Origin: Gallionellales bacterium 39-52-133
GTDB lineage: Bacteria; Pseudomonadota; Gammaproteobacteria; Burkholderiales; Gallionellaceae
Direction of reading: 5' to 3'
DNA length: 64,000 nt
NCBI GenBank assembly: GCA_002278935.1
Contig: NCJL01000003.1
Location: forward strand, 248,001-312,000
Numbering within the stretch: the stretch's first letter is position 1; every line of letters begins with the position of its first letter. Of the stretch, positions 28,904 through 37,320 are shown piece after piece. The position numbers and the translations under genes are program-made. The notes below the pieces were generated by a model, which was given only the letters and a program-made list of their open reading frames with translations, made no database searches and was not told where the DNA came from.

Positions 28904-29295
28904 ACGCGTATCCCGGGGTAGCCGTATGCATTGAAATAATCATTGGAAAAGCTGCTGTCCACAGATTAAACAAAGAGAGTTGTCTTGTTTGGTGGATACA
29001 CTATTTGGTGATGTTGACTTTACTGATAACGGCATGAAAATCTGTGAATCTGTGGATTGAACGGCCGTTTTCAGGATGCTGATGCAGGCACCCGCCGGGG
29101 CATGGTCAATGCAGAATTAATTGTAGGTATTTGATTTTATTGAATATTGCAACAAGTGCTGTGCCGCGACGCCGTGTAATGAATGCTGCAATATAGTGCA
29201 ATCAGTCAACTCGGCAAGCTGCGAGTAAGAATAGAGTGGACGTCAATTTATTTGATGTCCCGTTCTGTAAAGCAAGCAGTCTGCTTGTTTCCTGA
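28904..29295. other. Gene-free gap between phoU and the EAL-GGDEF gene
   Basis: No convincing open frame. It holds TCCACAGATT (28958-28967) and its exact complement AATCTGTGGA (29047-29056), a 22-bp string GTATTTGATTTTATTGAATATT (29127-29148) that also occurs at 14804-14825, an imperfect 9-bp stem around 29237-29261, and CAAGCAG-T-CTGCTTG (29273-29287), which may be a weak bidirectional terminator for the convergent genes. No Pho box was seen. Confidence 0.4.
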
Positions 29296-31170
29296 TTATC
29301 CGGCTTGATTTGTTGTACTCCGCTGTTCGATAAACAGACTGTTGCCCGCCGTACGTTTGGCCATTTTCTTGGCAACGGTGGCAGCGGCAGAAACCTCGTG
29401 GTGCGAGAAGAATCTGTCTGCCGTGATGTGGCTTGCGCCTATAGACAGGCTGACCAGCGGATGAAAGATGGTGTTGCCATGACGGTCTTCGCTTGTATAT
29501 CCGCCCGCCGCCAGATGCTCGGGCTTGAAGAGTAGCGAGGCAGCCTGTTCGAAGGAGCGCAAAGCCTGTTTGCAGCGGGCTTGAAAATCGCGACTTTGCA
29601 TCAGCAGGATAAAATCATCGCCGCCGATATGACCGATAAAATCCAGCTTGGGATCGCAGGCCCAGCTCAGGATACGCGAGGCCAGCTGTATCATTTCATC
29701 ACCATGCCGATAGCTGTAGACATCATTGTAGGGCTTGAAGTTATCCAGATCGCAGTAGCAGGCGACAAAGGGTGTGCCGCTCTGTAACAGATCCTCGATG
29801 CGTTCATTGATGGGGACATTGCCGGGCAACATGGTGAGAGGATTTGCATAACGTGCTGCTGCAATCTGCATCTGCGTCAGCTCGCGCAATAGATCCTGGC
29901 CGGAAGCTACCCCGAGATAACGCCCCTGGTCGGTAATGATAAAGCCGTTGTTCAAATGCCGTTCTTCGGCTTCGGCAATAAAGCGGCCCAGATCCTCGAT
30001 AGGCATGTTCTGGTCCACCAGCAGCGGATCTGCCTGCATGGACAAAAGGCAGGGCTTCTTGCCCATTAATTCACGCTGAAAAGGTTTGACAAAGTTGTCA
30101 AGAAAACTCGAGCGGCTGATCAGGCCCAGCGGTATACCTTGATGTACAACGGGTATGGCGCGCAATGAGGGGTTGGCAGAAAAGAGCTTGAGTATATATT
30201 CGTGTTCCGTATCGGGTTGAACCGGCTCGATATGTCGCAGCAATTTTTGTGCGATTACTTTCCCTTGCGTATAAGTGGTGCTTTGCCTGAATGCACTCAT
30301 TCGACCGGCATTGATAACACTGTTGGTTTCGGCAGAGGCGAGTAATGGCGGAGCGGGGACGGGGCGTGAAATGAAATAGCCCTGCCCAAGCAGAATTCCC
30401 AGTCCTCCAATTGTCGACAACTCGCTGCTGGTTTCTATTCCTTCGGCTATCACGTGGGTGCCGCAGCTTTCTGCGATTAGCTGGATCGATTTCAGGAATT
30501 GCAGCTTGACGGGATCGGAATCCACTCCTTGTACAAAATGCATGTCGATTTTTATAAACTCCGGGCGTAACTCCGACCACAGCCGCAGACTGGAAAAGCC
30601 TTCACCCAGGTCGTCTATGGCAATTTGGAAGCCCATGGCACGGTAATGCAGCAATGCGCCGCGCATACCGGCAAAGTCATACGTGGGCTGGTTTTCAGTG
30701 ATCTCGATCACGACACGTTCGGGAGCAAGCCCCAATTTTTTGATGAAATCCAGCGTGCAGCCATTTTTAAAACTGGGATGTAGCAGTGTTTCAGGGCTGA
30801 CATTGAGGAAGAGGTTGCCGGGCAAATTCAGGTTTACAAAGGTTTCCAGCACGATCTGCCGGCTGAGCATTTCGACTTCAAGTGTCATATTTTGCTGGGC
30901 TGCTGCGCCAAACAGATTAAAAGGCGAGTGCAGTGCGCTGTCGCTTGGTCCCCGTATGAGACCCTCGTATCCGTAAAATTCACCTGTTTTCAGATTCAGT
31001 ATGGGCTGAAACAGCGCTGTCAATCTGCGTTGCCGGATAATTTCAACAAGCGGCGTCTTGATTTCTCTGGTTTCCTTGGTTTCCCTGCGCAAAGTGGAGA
31101 TGCGGGTTGCGGAAGAAGTGAATTGATTGTTTTCCGGAAGTGAATTCACGATTGGAGTCGACATAAACAT
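29296..31170 (-). CDS. EAL - CBS - GGDEF signalling protein (cyclic di-GMP)
   Basis: 624 residues. The N-terminal EAL domain (about 40-285) has EGL at 69-71 in place of EAL, but keeps LFLNVSPETLL, IEITENQ, IDDLGEGFSSL, EFIKIDMHF, AEGIET and QGYFISRP, so most metal and catalytic residues are there. A pair of CBS-like motifs follows (about 335-455), then a GGDEF domain whose motif is G516-G-D-D-F520, with the DLDNFKPYND segment upstream. No membrane spans, so cytoplasmic. It could make, degrade or sense cyclic di-GMP; the EGL and GGDDF variants are compatible with activity but not proof. The start at 31170 has AGGA 8 bases upstream. Confidence 0.9.
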   Translation of the reverse strand: MFMSTPIVNSLPENNQFTSSATRISTLRRETKETREIKTPLVEIIRQRRLTALFQPILNLKTGEFYGYEGLIRGPSDSALHSPFNLFGAAAQQNMTLEVEMLSRQIVLETFVNLNLPGNLFLNVSPETLLHPSFKNGCTLDFIKKLGLAPERVVIEITENQPTYDFAGMRGALLHYRAMGFQIAIDDLGEGFSSLRLWSELRPEFIKIDMHFVQGVDSDPVKLQFLKSIQLIAESCGTHVIAEGIETSSELSTIGGLGILLGQGYFISRPVPAPPLLASAETNSVINAGRMSAFRQSTTYTQGKVIAQKLLRHIEPVQPDTEHEYILKLFSANPSLRAIPVVHQGIPLGLISRSSFLDNFVKPFQRELMGKKPCLLSMQADPLLVDQNMPIEDLGRFIAEAEERHLNNGFIITDQGRYLGVASGQDLLRELTQMQIAAARYANPLTMLPGNVPINERIEDLLQSGTPFVACYCDLDNFKPYNDVYSYRHGDEMIQLASRILSWACDPKLDFIGHIGGDDFILLMQSRDFQARCKQALRSFEQAASLLFKPEHLAAGGYTSEDRHGNTIFHPLVSLSIGASHITADRFFSHHEVSAAATVAKKMAKRTAGNSLFIEQRSTTNQAG

Positions 31171-31487
31171 GTTTTTTATCCTGATGACTTGATTTGGGTA
31201 CTCACAATAGTGTTCATTTGTTACAAACGTATTACCGCACGGGTAAATATCCCCTGCTGGCAACAATACGATTCTGGATTGTGATTCTGTTTACCCGGTT
31301 ATGTACACGACATTGATATAAAAATGACATTCTGGCTGCTTGATGTGGCGGGAAAGTAGTCCCCCGGTCATTCCGTTTTAACAGCCTTGTAATATTTATT
31401 GTCATCAGAATGCAATAATTTCTCGGCATAATCCAAAAAAGGAAAATCCAATCTAACGTTAATATTGCCCTCAAGGAGAACAAACTG

Positions 31488-32096
31488 ATGTCTGAATTTT
31501 TTAAGCAACTCGCCATCCAGCGCTGGGACGATCACCGCTATTACCATCACAGCCGCATTAACCAGTCCTTGCATTTTGTCAGCGCCCTCAGCTTCCTTGT
31601 TGCCTATGCGCTGCTCTTCAAGGATCCCGCAATGGCAGCACTGATAGGCTGGCTGGTTTCCATGACGACACGCCAGTCAGGTCATTTTTTCTTTGAGCCC
31701 CTCGGTTACGATGAAGTCAACCAGGCAAGCCAGGAACACAAAGAGGCAATCAAGGTTGGTTACAACTTGCGCCGCAAGATCGTGCTCATCGCCATTTGGG
31801 CAGTCACGCCCCTTTTGTTATTGATTGACCCAAGTATGCTGGGACTGTTTGAACCCCACGCAACCTTCGAAGCTTTTATGCGCCATACCGGCCTGCTTTG
31901 GCTTGCGATCGGTGTGGGTGGCCTGCTGTTCAGAACTGTCCACCTTTTCTTCCTGAAAGATGTAATGTCCGGTCTGGTATGGATGACAAAAATCCTGACG
32001 GACCCCTTTCACGACATTATGCTGTATTACAAGTCTCCGCTTGCCCTTCTGCGCGGTGAATTGATCGAGCCACGCAAGGGGCTTGATCACGCCTGA
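31488..32096 (+). CDS. Mpo1/DUF962-like membrane protein
   Basis: 202 residues with about four spans (about 27-58 as a hairpin, 96-116, 133-153). Two His-containing motifs, YYHHSRINQSLHFVSAL near the N-terminus and QSGHFFFEPLGYDE after the second span, resemble the H-x-N-x-x-H and GHxxxE pattern of the Mpo1/DUF962 family; yeast Mpo1 is an iron-dependent 2-hydroxy fatty acid dioxygenase. That assignment is from pattern only and moderate. CAAGGAG precedes the start. It lies beside lipid genes and is convergent with the class III aminotransferase, 12 bases apart. A role in lipid or fatty-acid oxidation would fit. Confidence 0.6.
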   Translation: MSEFFKQLAIQRWDDHRYYHHSRINQSLHFVSALSFLVAYALLFKDPAMAALIGWLVSMTTRQSGHFFFEPLGYDEVNQASQEHKEAIKVGYNLRRKIVLIAIWAVTPLLLLIDPSMLGLFEPHATFEAFMRHTGLLWLAIGVGGLLFRTVHLFFLKDVMSGLVWMTKILTDPFHDIMLYYKSPLALLRGELIEPRKGLDHA

Positions 32097-32108
32097 TGAA
32101 GTGAAGTT

Positions 32109-33788
32109 CTAGCCGGCGCGCTGGAATTTTGCTTTCAGCATCTCGCGCAGTATGCGACGCTTGATCGACTTGTTGCTCATTGCAGGGTTGTTCCACCACC
32201 ATCCGTCGCGCTGCATATTCTGGGCTGCACGAACAAAACAACTGGAAACGTTATTAAAATCCTCCTCAGTGAAATTCAGGCTGAAGATAATCCGGCCTGT
32301 GCCTACCCAGCTCAACGCGAGCCCTTCCAGGCGCAAGTAGAACTGGAACAGCCAGTTGTAGCAGGCGGGTTGTGTGTAGACCACGGTCCAGATCGAGGAG
32401 AGGTTGGCAACTTGCACCGGTATGCCGGCCTCTTGCAGCTTCCGGTTCAGATCCTGGGCACGCCTGTTCCAGCCGGCATCAAGGTCGGCATAGAGTGTCC
32501 GGATCTCACTGCTGTCGAGGCGCTGCAAGAAAGCGTTCATGGCGCCCATGACATAAGGGTGGGAGTTAAAAGTGCCGCGCGCAAAGCAGATGTCGCCCGG
32601 AGCGTCAGCCCTGTAACGTTTCATCCAGCCGGCTTTGCCGCACACCACGCCGATGGGCAAGCCTCCACCCAGTGTTTTGCCGTAGGTCACCATATCGGCC
32701 CGCACGCCAAAGTATTCCTGCGCGCCACCGGGGGCGAGGCGGAAGCCAACAAAGACTTCATCAAAAATCAGCGCAATATTTTTTTCGTCACAAATTTTGC
32801 GCAGTGCCTGCAGCCACCCGGTGTACGCCTCTCTGGAGAAGCCGGCTTTGCGCGAACTGTCCAGCAACGACGAATCGCCCGGCGCCGCCACATTGGGATG
32901 CAGCGCCTGCAGCGGGTTGACCAGCACACAGGCAATGTCATTGCGGTTGCGCAACACGCGCAAGGTGGCATCGCTCATTTCCGCCAGTGTAAAGGTATCC
33001 TTCTCGGTAACCGGGTTGCCAATGCCGGGTTGTACATCGCCCCACCAGCCGTGATAGGAACCGCAGAAGCGCAACACCTTGCTGCGTCCGCTGTGATAGC
33101 GGGCGAGGCGTACGGCCTGCATCACTGCCTCGGTACCCGACATATGAAAAGAAACTTCGTCCATGCCGGAAATCTTCTTCAGGCGGATAACGTTATCCGC
33201 CACGACCGGATGGTAGGATCCCAGCACCGGGCCGAGCTGCCTGACCATATCGGCACCTTGGTCGATGCAGTCCTTGTAAAAATCATAGCCAAACAGGTTC
33301 ACCCCGTAAGAGCCGGTGAGATCGAAAAACTGGTTCCCGTCGAGATCGGTAACTTTCACGCCCGCAGTGGATTGCACAAAGGAGGCGATCTTGAGTCCCT
33401 TGTCAGCAAGTCTGCGAAACTGGAACGGCACCCTGTAGGCACTGATGAATTGCAAATCGGACAAGCCGCTGACAACATCGGCGGTTGCCAGCAGACTTTG
33501 GGCGTAACGCGACTGGAACTCTGCCACCAGTGCTGCAAAGGCAATCCTGCGGCGCGCGGTAATTTCCTCCGGTGCACCGTCAACGCCAAAAGCATGCGCT
33601 TCATCATAACTGTAGTCGGGAAGAAAGGAGGCCAAACGACGTGCGTTTCGCGGATGTCCGGCCAGAGAGCCGTGCTTCGCCAGCGAGAGCTCAACACGAT
33701 TTTTGACGCGGCGCAAACCGGAAAGCAGCAGCAGGCCACCTGCGCCGTAAAGAGCCAAATCGTCAAGACTGATAGTTTCATTCATCAT
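32109..33788 (-). CDS. Class III PLP-dependent aminotransferase with N-terminal extension
   Basis: 559 residues. The C-terminal 430 are a class III aminotransferase of the glutamate-1-semialdehyde aminomutase-like branch: DLDGNQFFDLTGSYGVNLFG, MSGTEAVMQAVRLAR, SYHGWWGD, LIFDEVFVGFRL with the cofactor Asp, and PLP lysine K371 in TYGKTLGGG. About 115 extra residues come first, including a hydrophobic stretch (LALYGAGGLLLLSGL, 11-25) that may anchor it to the membrane. It is not HemL by length or context. It is divergent from psd, 42 bases apart, so an amino-lipid precursor or head group is a possible substrate. AAGG lies 7 bases before the ATG. Confidence 0.85.
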   Translation of the reverse strand: MMNETISLDDLALYGAGGLLLLSGLRRVKNRVELSLAKHGSLAGHPRNARRLASFLPDYSYDEAHAFGVDGAPEEITARRRIAFAALVAEFQSRYAQSLLATADVVSGLSDLQFISAYRVPFQFRRLADKGLKIASFVQSTAGVKVTDLDGNQFFDLTGSYGVNLFGYDFYKDCIDQGADMVRQLGPVLGSYHPVVADNVIRLKKISGMDEVSFHMSGTEAVMQAVRLARYHSGRSKVLRFCGSYHGWWGDVQPGIGNPVTEKDTFTLAEMSDATLRVLRNRNDIACVLVNPLQALHPNVAAPGDSSLLDSSRKAGFSREAYTGWLQALRKICDEKNIALIFDEVFVGFRLAPGGAQEYFGVRADMVTYGKTLGGGLPIGVVCGKAGWMKRYRADAPGDICFARGTFNSHPYVMGAMNAFLQRLDSSEIRTLYADLDAGWNRRAQDLNRKLQEAGIPVQVANLSSIWTVVYTQPACYNWLFQFYLRLEGLALSWVGTGRIIFSLNFTEEDFNNVSSCFVRAAQNMQRDGWWWNNPAMSNKSIKRRILREMLKAKFQRAG

Positions 33789-33830
33789 GGATAAACCTTA
33801 TATGAAAATTGTTACACGAGGGACAGCAAT

Positions 33831-34712
33831 ATGAGTATTCGAAAACAGATTCAGCACATCCTGAATCAGGAAGACATCAACTTTCTTTTGACCAACCGTC
33901 TGCCGCGACGCTGGCTTACCCAATTCATGGGCTGGTTCAGCAAGATTGAACAGCCCTGGGTGAGGGACTTTTCCATTGCCATGTGGAAGTTCTTTTCGAG
34001 CCTGGATCTGAGCGAGGCGAAAAAGAGCGAGTTTAAAAGCATGCATGACTGCTTTACCCGCGAGCTCAAGGACGGCGCGCGCACGATCGACATGGACCCG
34101 GCGGTGATGGCAAGTCCGGTGGACGCTATTGTTGGGGCCAGCGGCCACATCGAAGGAACGCGGGTATTTCAGGCCAAGGGATTTCCCTACACGCTGGAAG
34201 ATCTGCTGGGCAGCGAAGAAAATATTGAAGACTGGAGGGATGGCTATTTTGTGACACTGCGCCTGACCTCCAGCATGTATCACAGGTTTCATGCGCCTGG
34301 TGACTGTACAGTGGAAAAGGTCAGGTATTTCTCCGGTGATACCTGGAACGTGAATCCCATTGCCCTGAAGCGTGTGGAAAAACTGTTCTGCAAAAACGAG
34401 CGCGCATTTATTCGCGCGCGGCTTGAAGGTGGTGGGCCTTGTGCCAATCAGCGTGTTGCGCTGATACCGGTAGCGGCAATTCTGGTTGCGAGCATACGCC
34501 TGCATTTTCTGGATGTTCTGTTTCACTTAAAATACTCTGGCCCGAAATCAATACCCTGTGATGCCCCATTCCGCAAGGGACAGGAAATGGGGTGGTTTCA
34601 ACATGGTTCGACGGTGATCGTCCTGGCTGGCAAGGGATTTACCTTGTGCGACAATTTGCAGCAAGGCGACGAAGTGCGCATGGGCCAGGCGCTCATGCGC
34701 TGGAATGACTGA
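33831..34712 (+). CDS. psd: Phosphatidylserine decarboxylase
   Basis: 293 residues, close to the E. coli size. It decarboxylates phosphatidylserine to phosphatidylethanolamine at the inner membrane with a pyruvoyl cofactor made by self-cleavage. CFTRELKDGARTID, the ASPVDAIVGASGHIE segment with the active Asp, LQAKG-like VFQAKGFPYTLEDLLG, the YHRFHAP His motif and the cleavage site G259-S260-T in FQHGSTVIVL are all seen. The site is HGST where many have LGST. GAGGG precedes the ATG by about 9 bases. Its last 20 bases overlap the end of the convergent glycosyltransferase gene. Confidence 0.93.
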   Translation: MSIRKQIQHILNQEDINFLLTNRLPRRWLTQFMGWFSKIEQPWVRDFSIAMWKFFSSLDLSEAKKSEFKSMHDCFTRELKDGARTIDMDPAVMASPVDAIVGASGHIEGTRVFQAKGFPYTLEDLLGSEENIEDWRDGYFVTLRLTSSMYHRFHAPGDCTVEKVRYFSGDTWNVNPIALKRVEKLFCKNERAFIRARLEGGGPCANQRVALIPVAAILVASIRLHFLDVLFHLKYSGPKSIPCDAPFRKGQEMGWFQHGSTVIVLAGKGFTLCDNLQQGDEVRMGQALMRWND

Positions 34713-35943
34713 CAGAACTGGATTGCAGGGGTTTGGACACTTTCGAGAATTGCCAGTCATGGCGGTCCAGTACGCCGGTCAACGTGTCCACAAAGCTGCT
34801 GTAAATCGCTTCCCAGCCCAGATGCGCCACGCTGGCTGCGGAAGCCTGTCTAACTTGCCGGAATTTTTCCATATTGCCTGCGAGATCTGCCGCAGCATTG
34901 ATAAATTCCAGTTCATCGCCGGGTGGAACCAGTACGCCATTCTGTCCTGTTGTGATCAGTTCCTGGGCGCCGGCTATGCCGTAGGACACAACCGCAAGTC
35001 CGCTTGCCAGTGCTTCCGGCACGACGTTGCCAAAGGTTTCAGTCAGGCTGGAAAACAGGAACAGGTCGCCAGAGGCGTAGTGGGCAGCCAGTTCTTCACC
35101 TTTTCTGACGCCGGCGAATATTGCTTCGGGGCAGGTTTTTTCCAGTTGCTTGCGCATCGGGCCATCACCAACAAACACAAGCTTTGTCGTTGGCAAACGC
35201 AATTTGATTGCCCGATATGCCGAGATCACCAGTCCGACATTTTTTTCCTTGGCCAGACGCCCAACCAGCAGCACAACCAAATCGTCAACACCTGCCCCCC
35301 AGCTCGCGCGCAGCTCCTGCGAGCGCTTGGCCGGCGTGAAATGATCGGTGGCAACACCGCGTGACAACAGGGTTACGTTTTTAAAACCGCGTCCCTGCAG
35401 CTCCTTCATCAGTGCTTTGGTCGGAACCATGGTTGCTTCGGTATGGTTATGCAGTTTGCGCAGATATGCCTCAATGGGTGTCTTGAGCAAACCCATGCCG
35501 TAATGCTGCGAGTAGCTGTGAAAGTTGGTGTGAAATGAACTCGTGACAGGTAATTGCAATTTGCGTGCTGCTGCCACGGCAGACCAGCCCAATGGGCCTT
35601 CTGTCGCCACGTGCACGATATCAGGGCGCTTCCCTTTCCAGAGTTTTGTCAGGCGATTTTTCATCGGCAGGCCAAAACGCAACTCTTTATAGGCGGGCAG
35701 CTGTATTCCCTGGCATAACACTTCATCCAGGCTGTCGGGCGTTGGAATGCTGCTTTCACGTGCCTGTCTCGGACGTATCAATTGTACCGAGTGGCCGCGT
35801 TGCAGCAAGCCTTCCACGATTCTGCCCAGCGTCATTGCCACACCGTTAACTTCTGGTGGAAAAGTTTCGGTAACAATCGCAATCCTGAGGCTGGAGGATT
35901 GCGCAACATAGGACTCAATGAGGATGTCTTCTGGATTTATCAT
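34693..35943 (-). CDS. GT4 glycosyltransferase, SQD2/MgtA-like (copy 1)
   Basis: 416 residues from the ATG at 35943 (AGGA 8 bases upstream). GT-B fold: the N-terminal RIAIVTETFPPEVNGVAMTLGRIVEGL motif, PDIVHVATEGPLGWSA, the linker RGVATDHFTPAKR, the C-terminal LLVGRLAKEKNVGLVI, VFVGDGPMRKQLE and nucleotide-sugar site SLTETFGNVVPEALASGLAVV with its E-x7-E. This group includes GDP-mannose- and UDP-sugar-dependent transferases that act on diacylglycerol. Its paralogue lies at 44218-45453. It is the last gene of the minus-strand run tatT-dctP-dctQM-lplT-this gene, and a Pho-box-like site lies just upstream. Confidence 0.88.
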   Translation of the reverse strand: MINPEDILIESYVAQSSSLRIAIVTETFPPEVNGVAMTLGRIVEGLLQRGHSVQLIRPRQARESSIPTPDSLDEVLCQGIQLPAYKELRFGLPMKNRLTKLWKGKRPDIVHVATEGPLGWSAVAAARKLQLPVTSSFHTNFHSYSQHYGMGLLKTPIEAYLRKLHNHTEATMVPTKALMKELQGRGFKNVTLLSRGVATDHFTPAKRSQELRASWGAGVDDLVVLLVGRLAKEKNVGLVISAYRAIKLRLPTTKLVFVGDGPMRKQLEKTCPEAIFAGVRKGEELAAHYASGDLFLFSSLTETFGNVVPEALASGLAVVSYGIAGAQELITTGQNGVLVPPGDELEFINAAADLAGNMEKFRQVRQASAASVAHLGWEAIYSSFVDTLTGVLDRHDWQFSKVSKPLQSSSVSHSSA

Positions 35944-35966
35944 GTTCAATATCCTAGCTGGCTTAA

Positions 35967-35995
35967 ATGACAGAATGATTACGTTAGCTTTACAA
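35967..35995 (-). promoter_or_regulatory. Pho-box-like site before glycosyltransferase copy 1
   Basis: Minus strand: TTGTAAA-GCTA-ACGTAAT-CATT-CTGTCAT, three 7-mers with 11-bp spacing; the last matches the PhoB half-site, the others partly. TAGGAT follows 11 bases later as a possible -10, which would leave almost no leader before the start codon. Weaker than the sites before pstS and ugd. Confidence 0.4.
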
Positions 35996-36021
35996 TTTTG
36001 AGACAGTGTCAGCGTTGCATT

Positions 36022-37275
36022 TCATATGGTTTCAGATGCCGCAAGCCGTTCGCCCATGCCGCGCTTTTTTTGCTGCACAAGATAAATGGCAGTCATGCCG
36101 AGCGTAACCATTGCCGCAAAACACCATATCAAGGCATCCAGCGAGATCTGCGTTGCTGTTGCCGCAGCATAGATCGCCAGCATCGCCAGCATGCCCGCAT
36201 TCTCGTTGAAGCCCTGCACCGCGATGGAGCGACCGGCGGTGAGCAGGGTGCAGCCCCGGTGCTGTAACAGCGCGTTCATCGGCACGACAAAATAGCCCGC
36301 GACAGCACCAACCACGATCAGCAGCAGCCCGGCCTGCAACACGGAGTTAACGGCCAGCATGACGGGTACCAGCAGCCCTAATGCAATTCCCAGCGGTATC
36401 AGCGTCACGGCGCTGGCAAGGGTGACAAAGCGGCTCGCCAGTATCGCTCCCGCGATGACGCCCACCGCCGTGATGCCCTGCAAATAGGCAGCCTGATCCA
36501 GCGGCAGTCCAAGAGATTCATTGGCCCAGCGCAATACGATCAATTGCAGTGTCGCCCCCACGCCCCATAGCAGGGTTGTCACCAGCATGGACAAACCACC
36601 CAGTGAGTCCCGCCAAAGGATCATGTTTTCGCTGAAAAAGCGCCGGCACAGCAATACGGGATGGATGGAATGGCTGGCGTAACGCGCACCGCTGTCGGCA
36701 ATGCTGAAACTCAGCAGCGTCGCCAGTCCGTTCAGCACCAACAGGCTCAGCATGCCCACTGTCAGACTCGTGGTTATATTGTCCAGCGGCCAGATGCCGG
36801 AAGGTATGCTGTACTGGTTCATCAGCGGGCTGACCAGCAAGCCGCCCAGCGCTGTACCCAGAATCACCGCACAGACGGTTGTACCCTCAAAAAAACCGTT
36901 GGCTTTGACCAGATCTCCAGCCGGAATCAGCTCGGTAATCAGGCCGTATTTGGCCGGTGCGTAGATTGCCGCACCCAGGCCGGCAAGCCCGATCGCAACA
37001 ATGGGGTCAACGCCTGACAACATCAGGCCAACGGCACACACCTTGAGAAAGTTTGCGATCAGCATCACTTTTCCCTTGGGAAACGCATCGGAAAAAGGGC
37101 CGACAAAAGGCGCCAATAGTACATAGAACATGACGAAAGAAAGCTTGAGCGCAGGAATTATCCAGTCGGCAGCGGCCAGTTCAATGACACGGGCAATGGC
37201 GACAATCAGGAAGGCGTTGTCTGCCAGCGTGGAAATAAACTGCACGGCGAGAAGGAGGTAAAAATTACGTGGCAT
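36022..37275 (-). CDS. lplT: Lysophospholipid transporter, LplT-like (MFS)
   Basis: 417 residues with about 12 membrane spans, LplT subfamily of the major facilitator superfamily. Typical features: NFYLLLAVQFISTLADNAFLIVAI at the N-terminus, APFVGPFSDAFPKGKVMLIAN in the first cytoplasmic loop, AAIYAPAKYGLITELIPAGDLVKANGFFEG, and GYFVVPMNALLQHRG. LplT flips lysophospholipids inward for re-acylation; in many proteobacteria it is paired with an acyltransferase (Aas), which is absent here. It lies between the TRAP genes and a lipid-type glycosyltransferase on the same strand. AAGGATCC precedes the start. Confidence 0.9.
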   Translation of the reverse strand: MPRNFYLLLAVQFISTLADNAFLIVAIARVIELAAADWIIPALKLSFVMFYVLLAPFVGPFSDAFPKGKVMLIANFLKVCAVGLMLSGVDPIVAIGLAGLGAAIYAPAKYGLITELIPAGDLVKANGFFEGTTVCAVILGTALGGLLVSPLMNQYSIPSGIWPLDNITTSLTVGMLSLLVLNGLATLLSFSIADSGARYASHSIHPVLLCRRFFSENMILWRDSLGGLSMLVTTLLWGVGATLQLIVLRWANESLGLPLDQAAYLQGITAVGVIAGAILASRFVTLASAVTLIPLGIALGLLVPVMLAVNSVLQAGLLLIVVGAVAGYFVVPMNALLQHRGCTLLTAGRSIAVQGFNENAGMLAMLAIYAAATATQISLDALIWCFAAMVTLGMTAIYLVQQKKRGMGERLAASETI

Positions 37276-37320
37276 GGATCCTTGAATCTTGAAAGCAGCG
37301 TTTGGATGAAATCAGGGTAT

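Noticed and set aside
28958..29056. Inverted repeat TCCACAGATT/AATCTGTGGA as a replication-origin feature
   Set aside because: The arms are 79 bases apart, they do not match the DnaA box TTATCCACA, and no origin genes are near.
31387..31405. Pho box before the Mpo1-like gene (TTGTAAT...TTGTCAT)
   Set aside because: The two 7-mers are 12 bases apart, not 11, and no suitable -10 follows.
33789..33830. Pho box in the aminotransferase-psd promoter region
   Set aside because: CTGTCCC and TGTAACA are present on the minus strand but at the wrong spacing.
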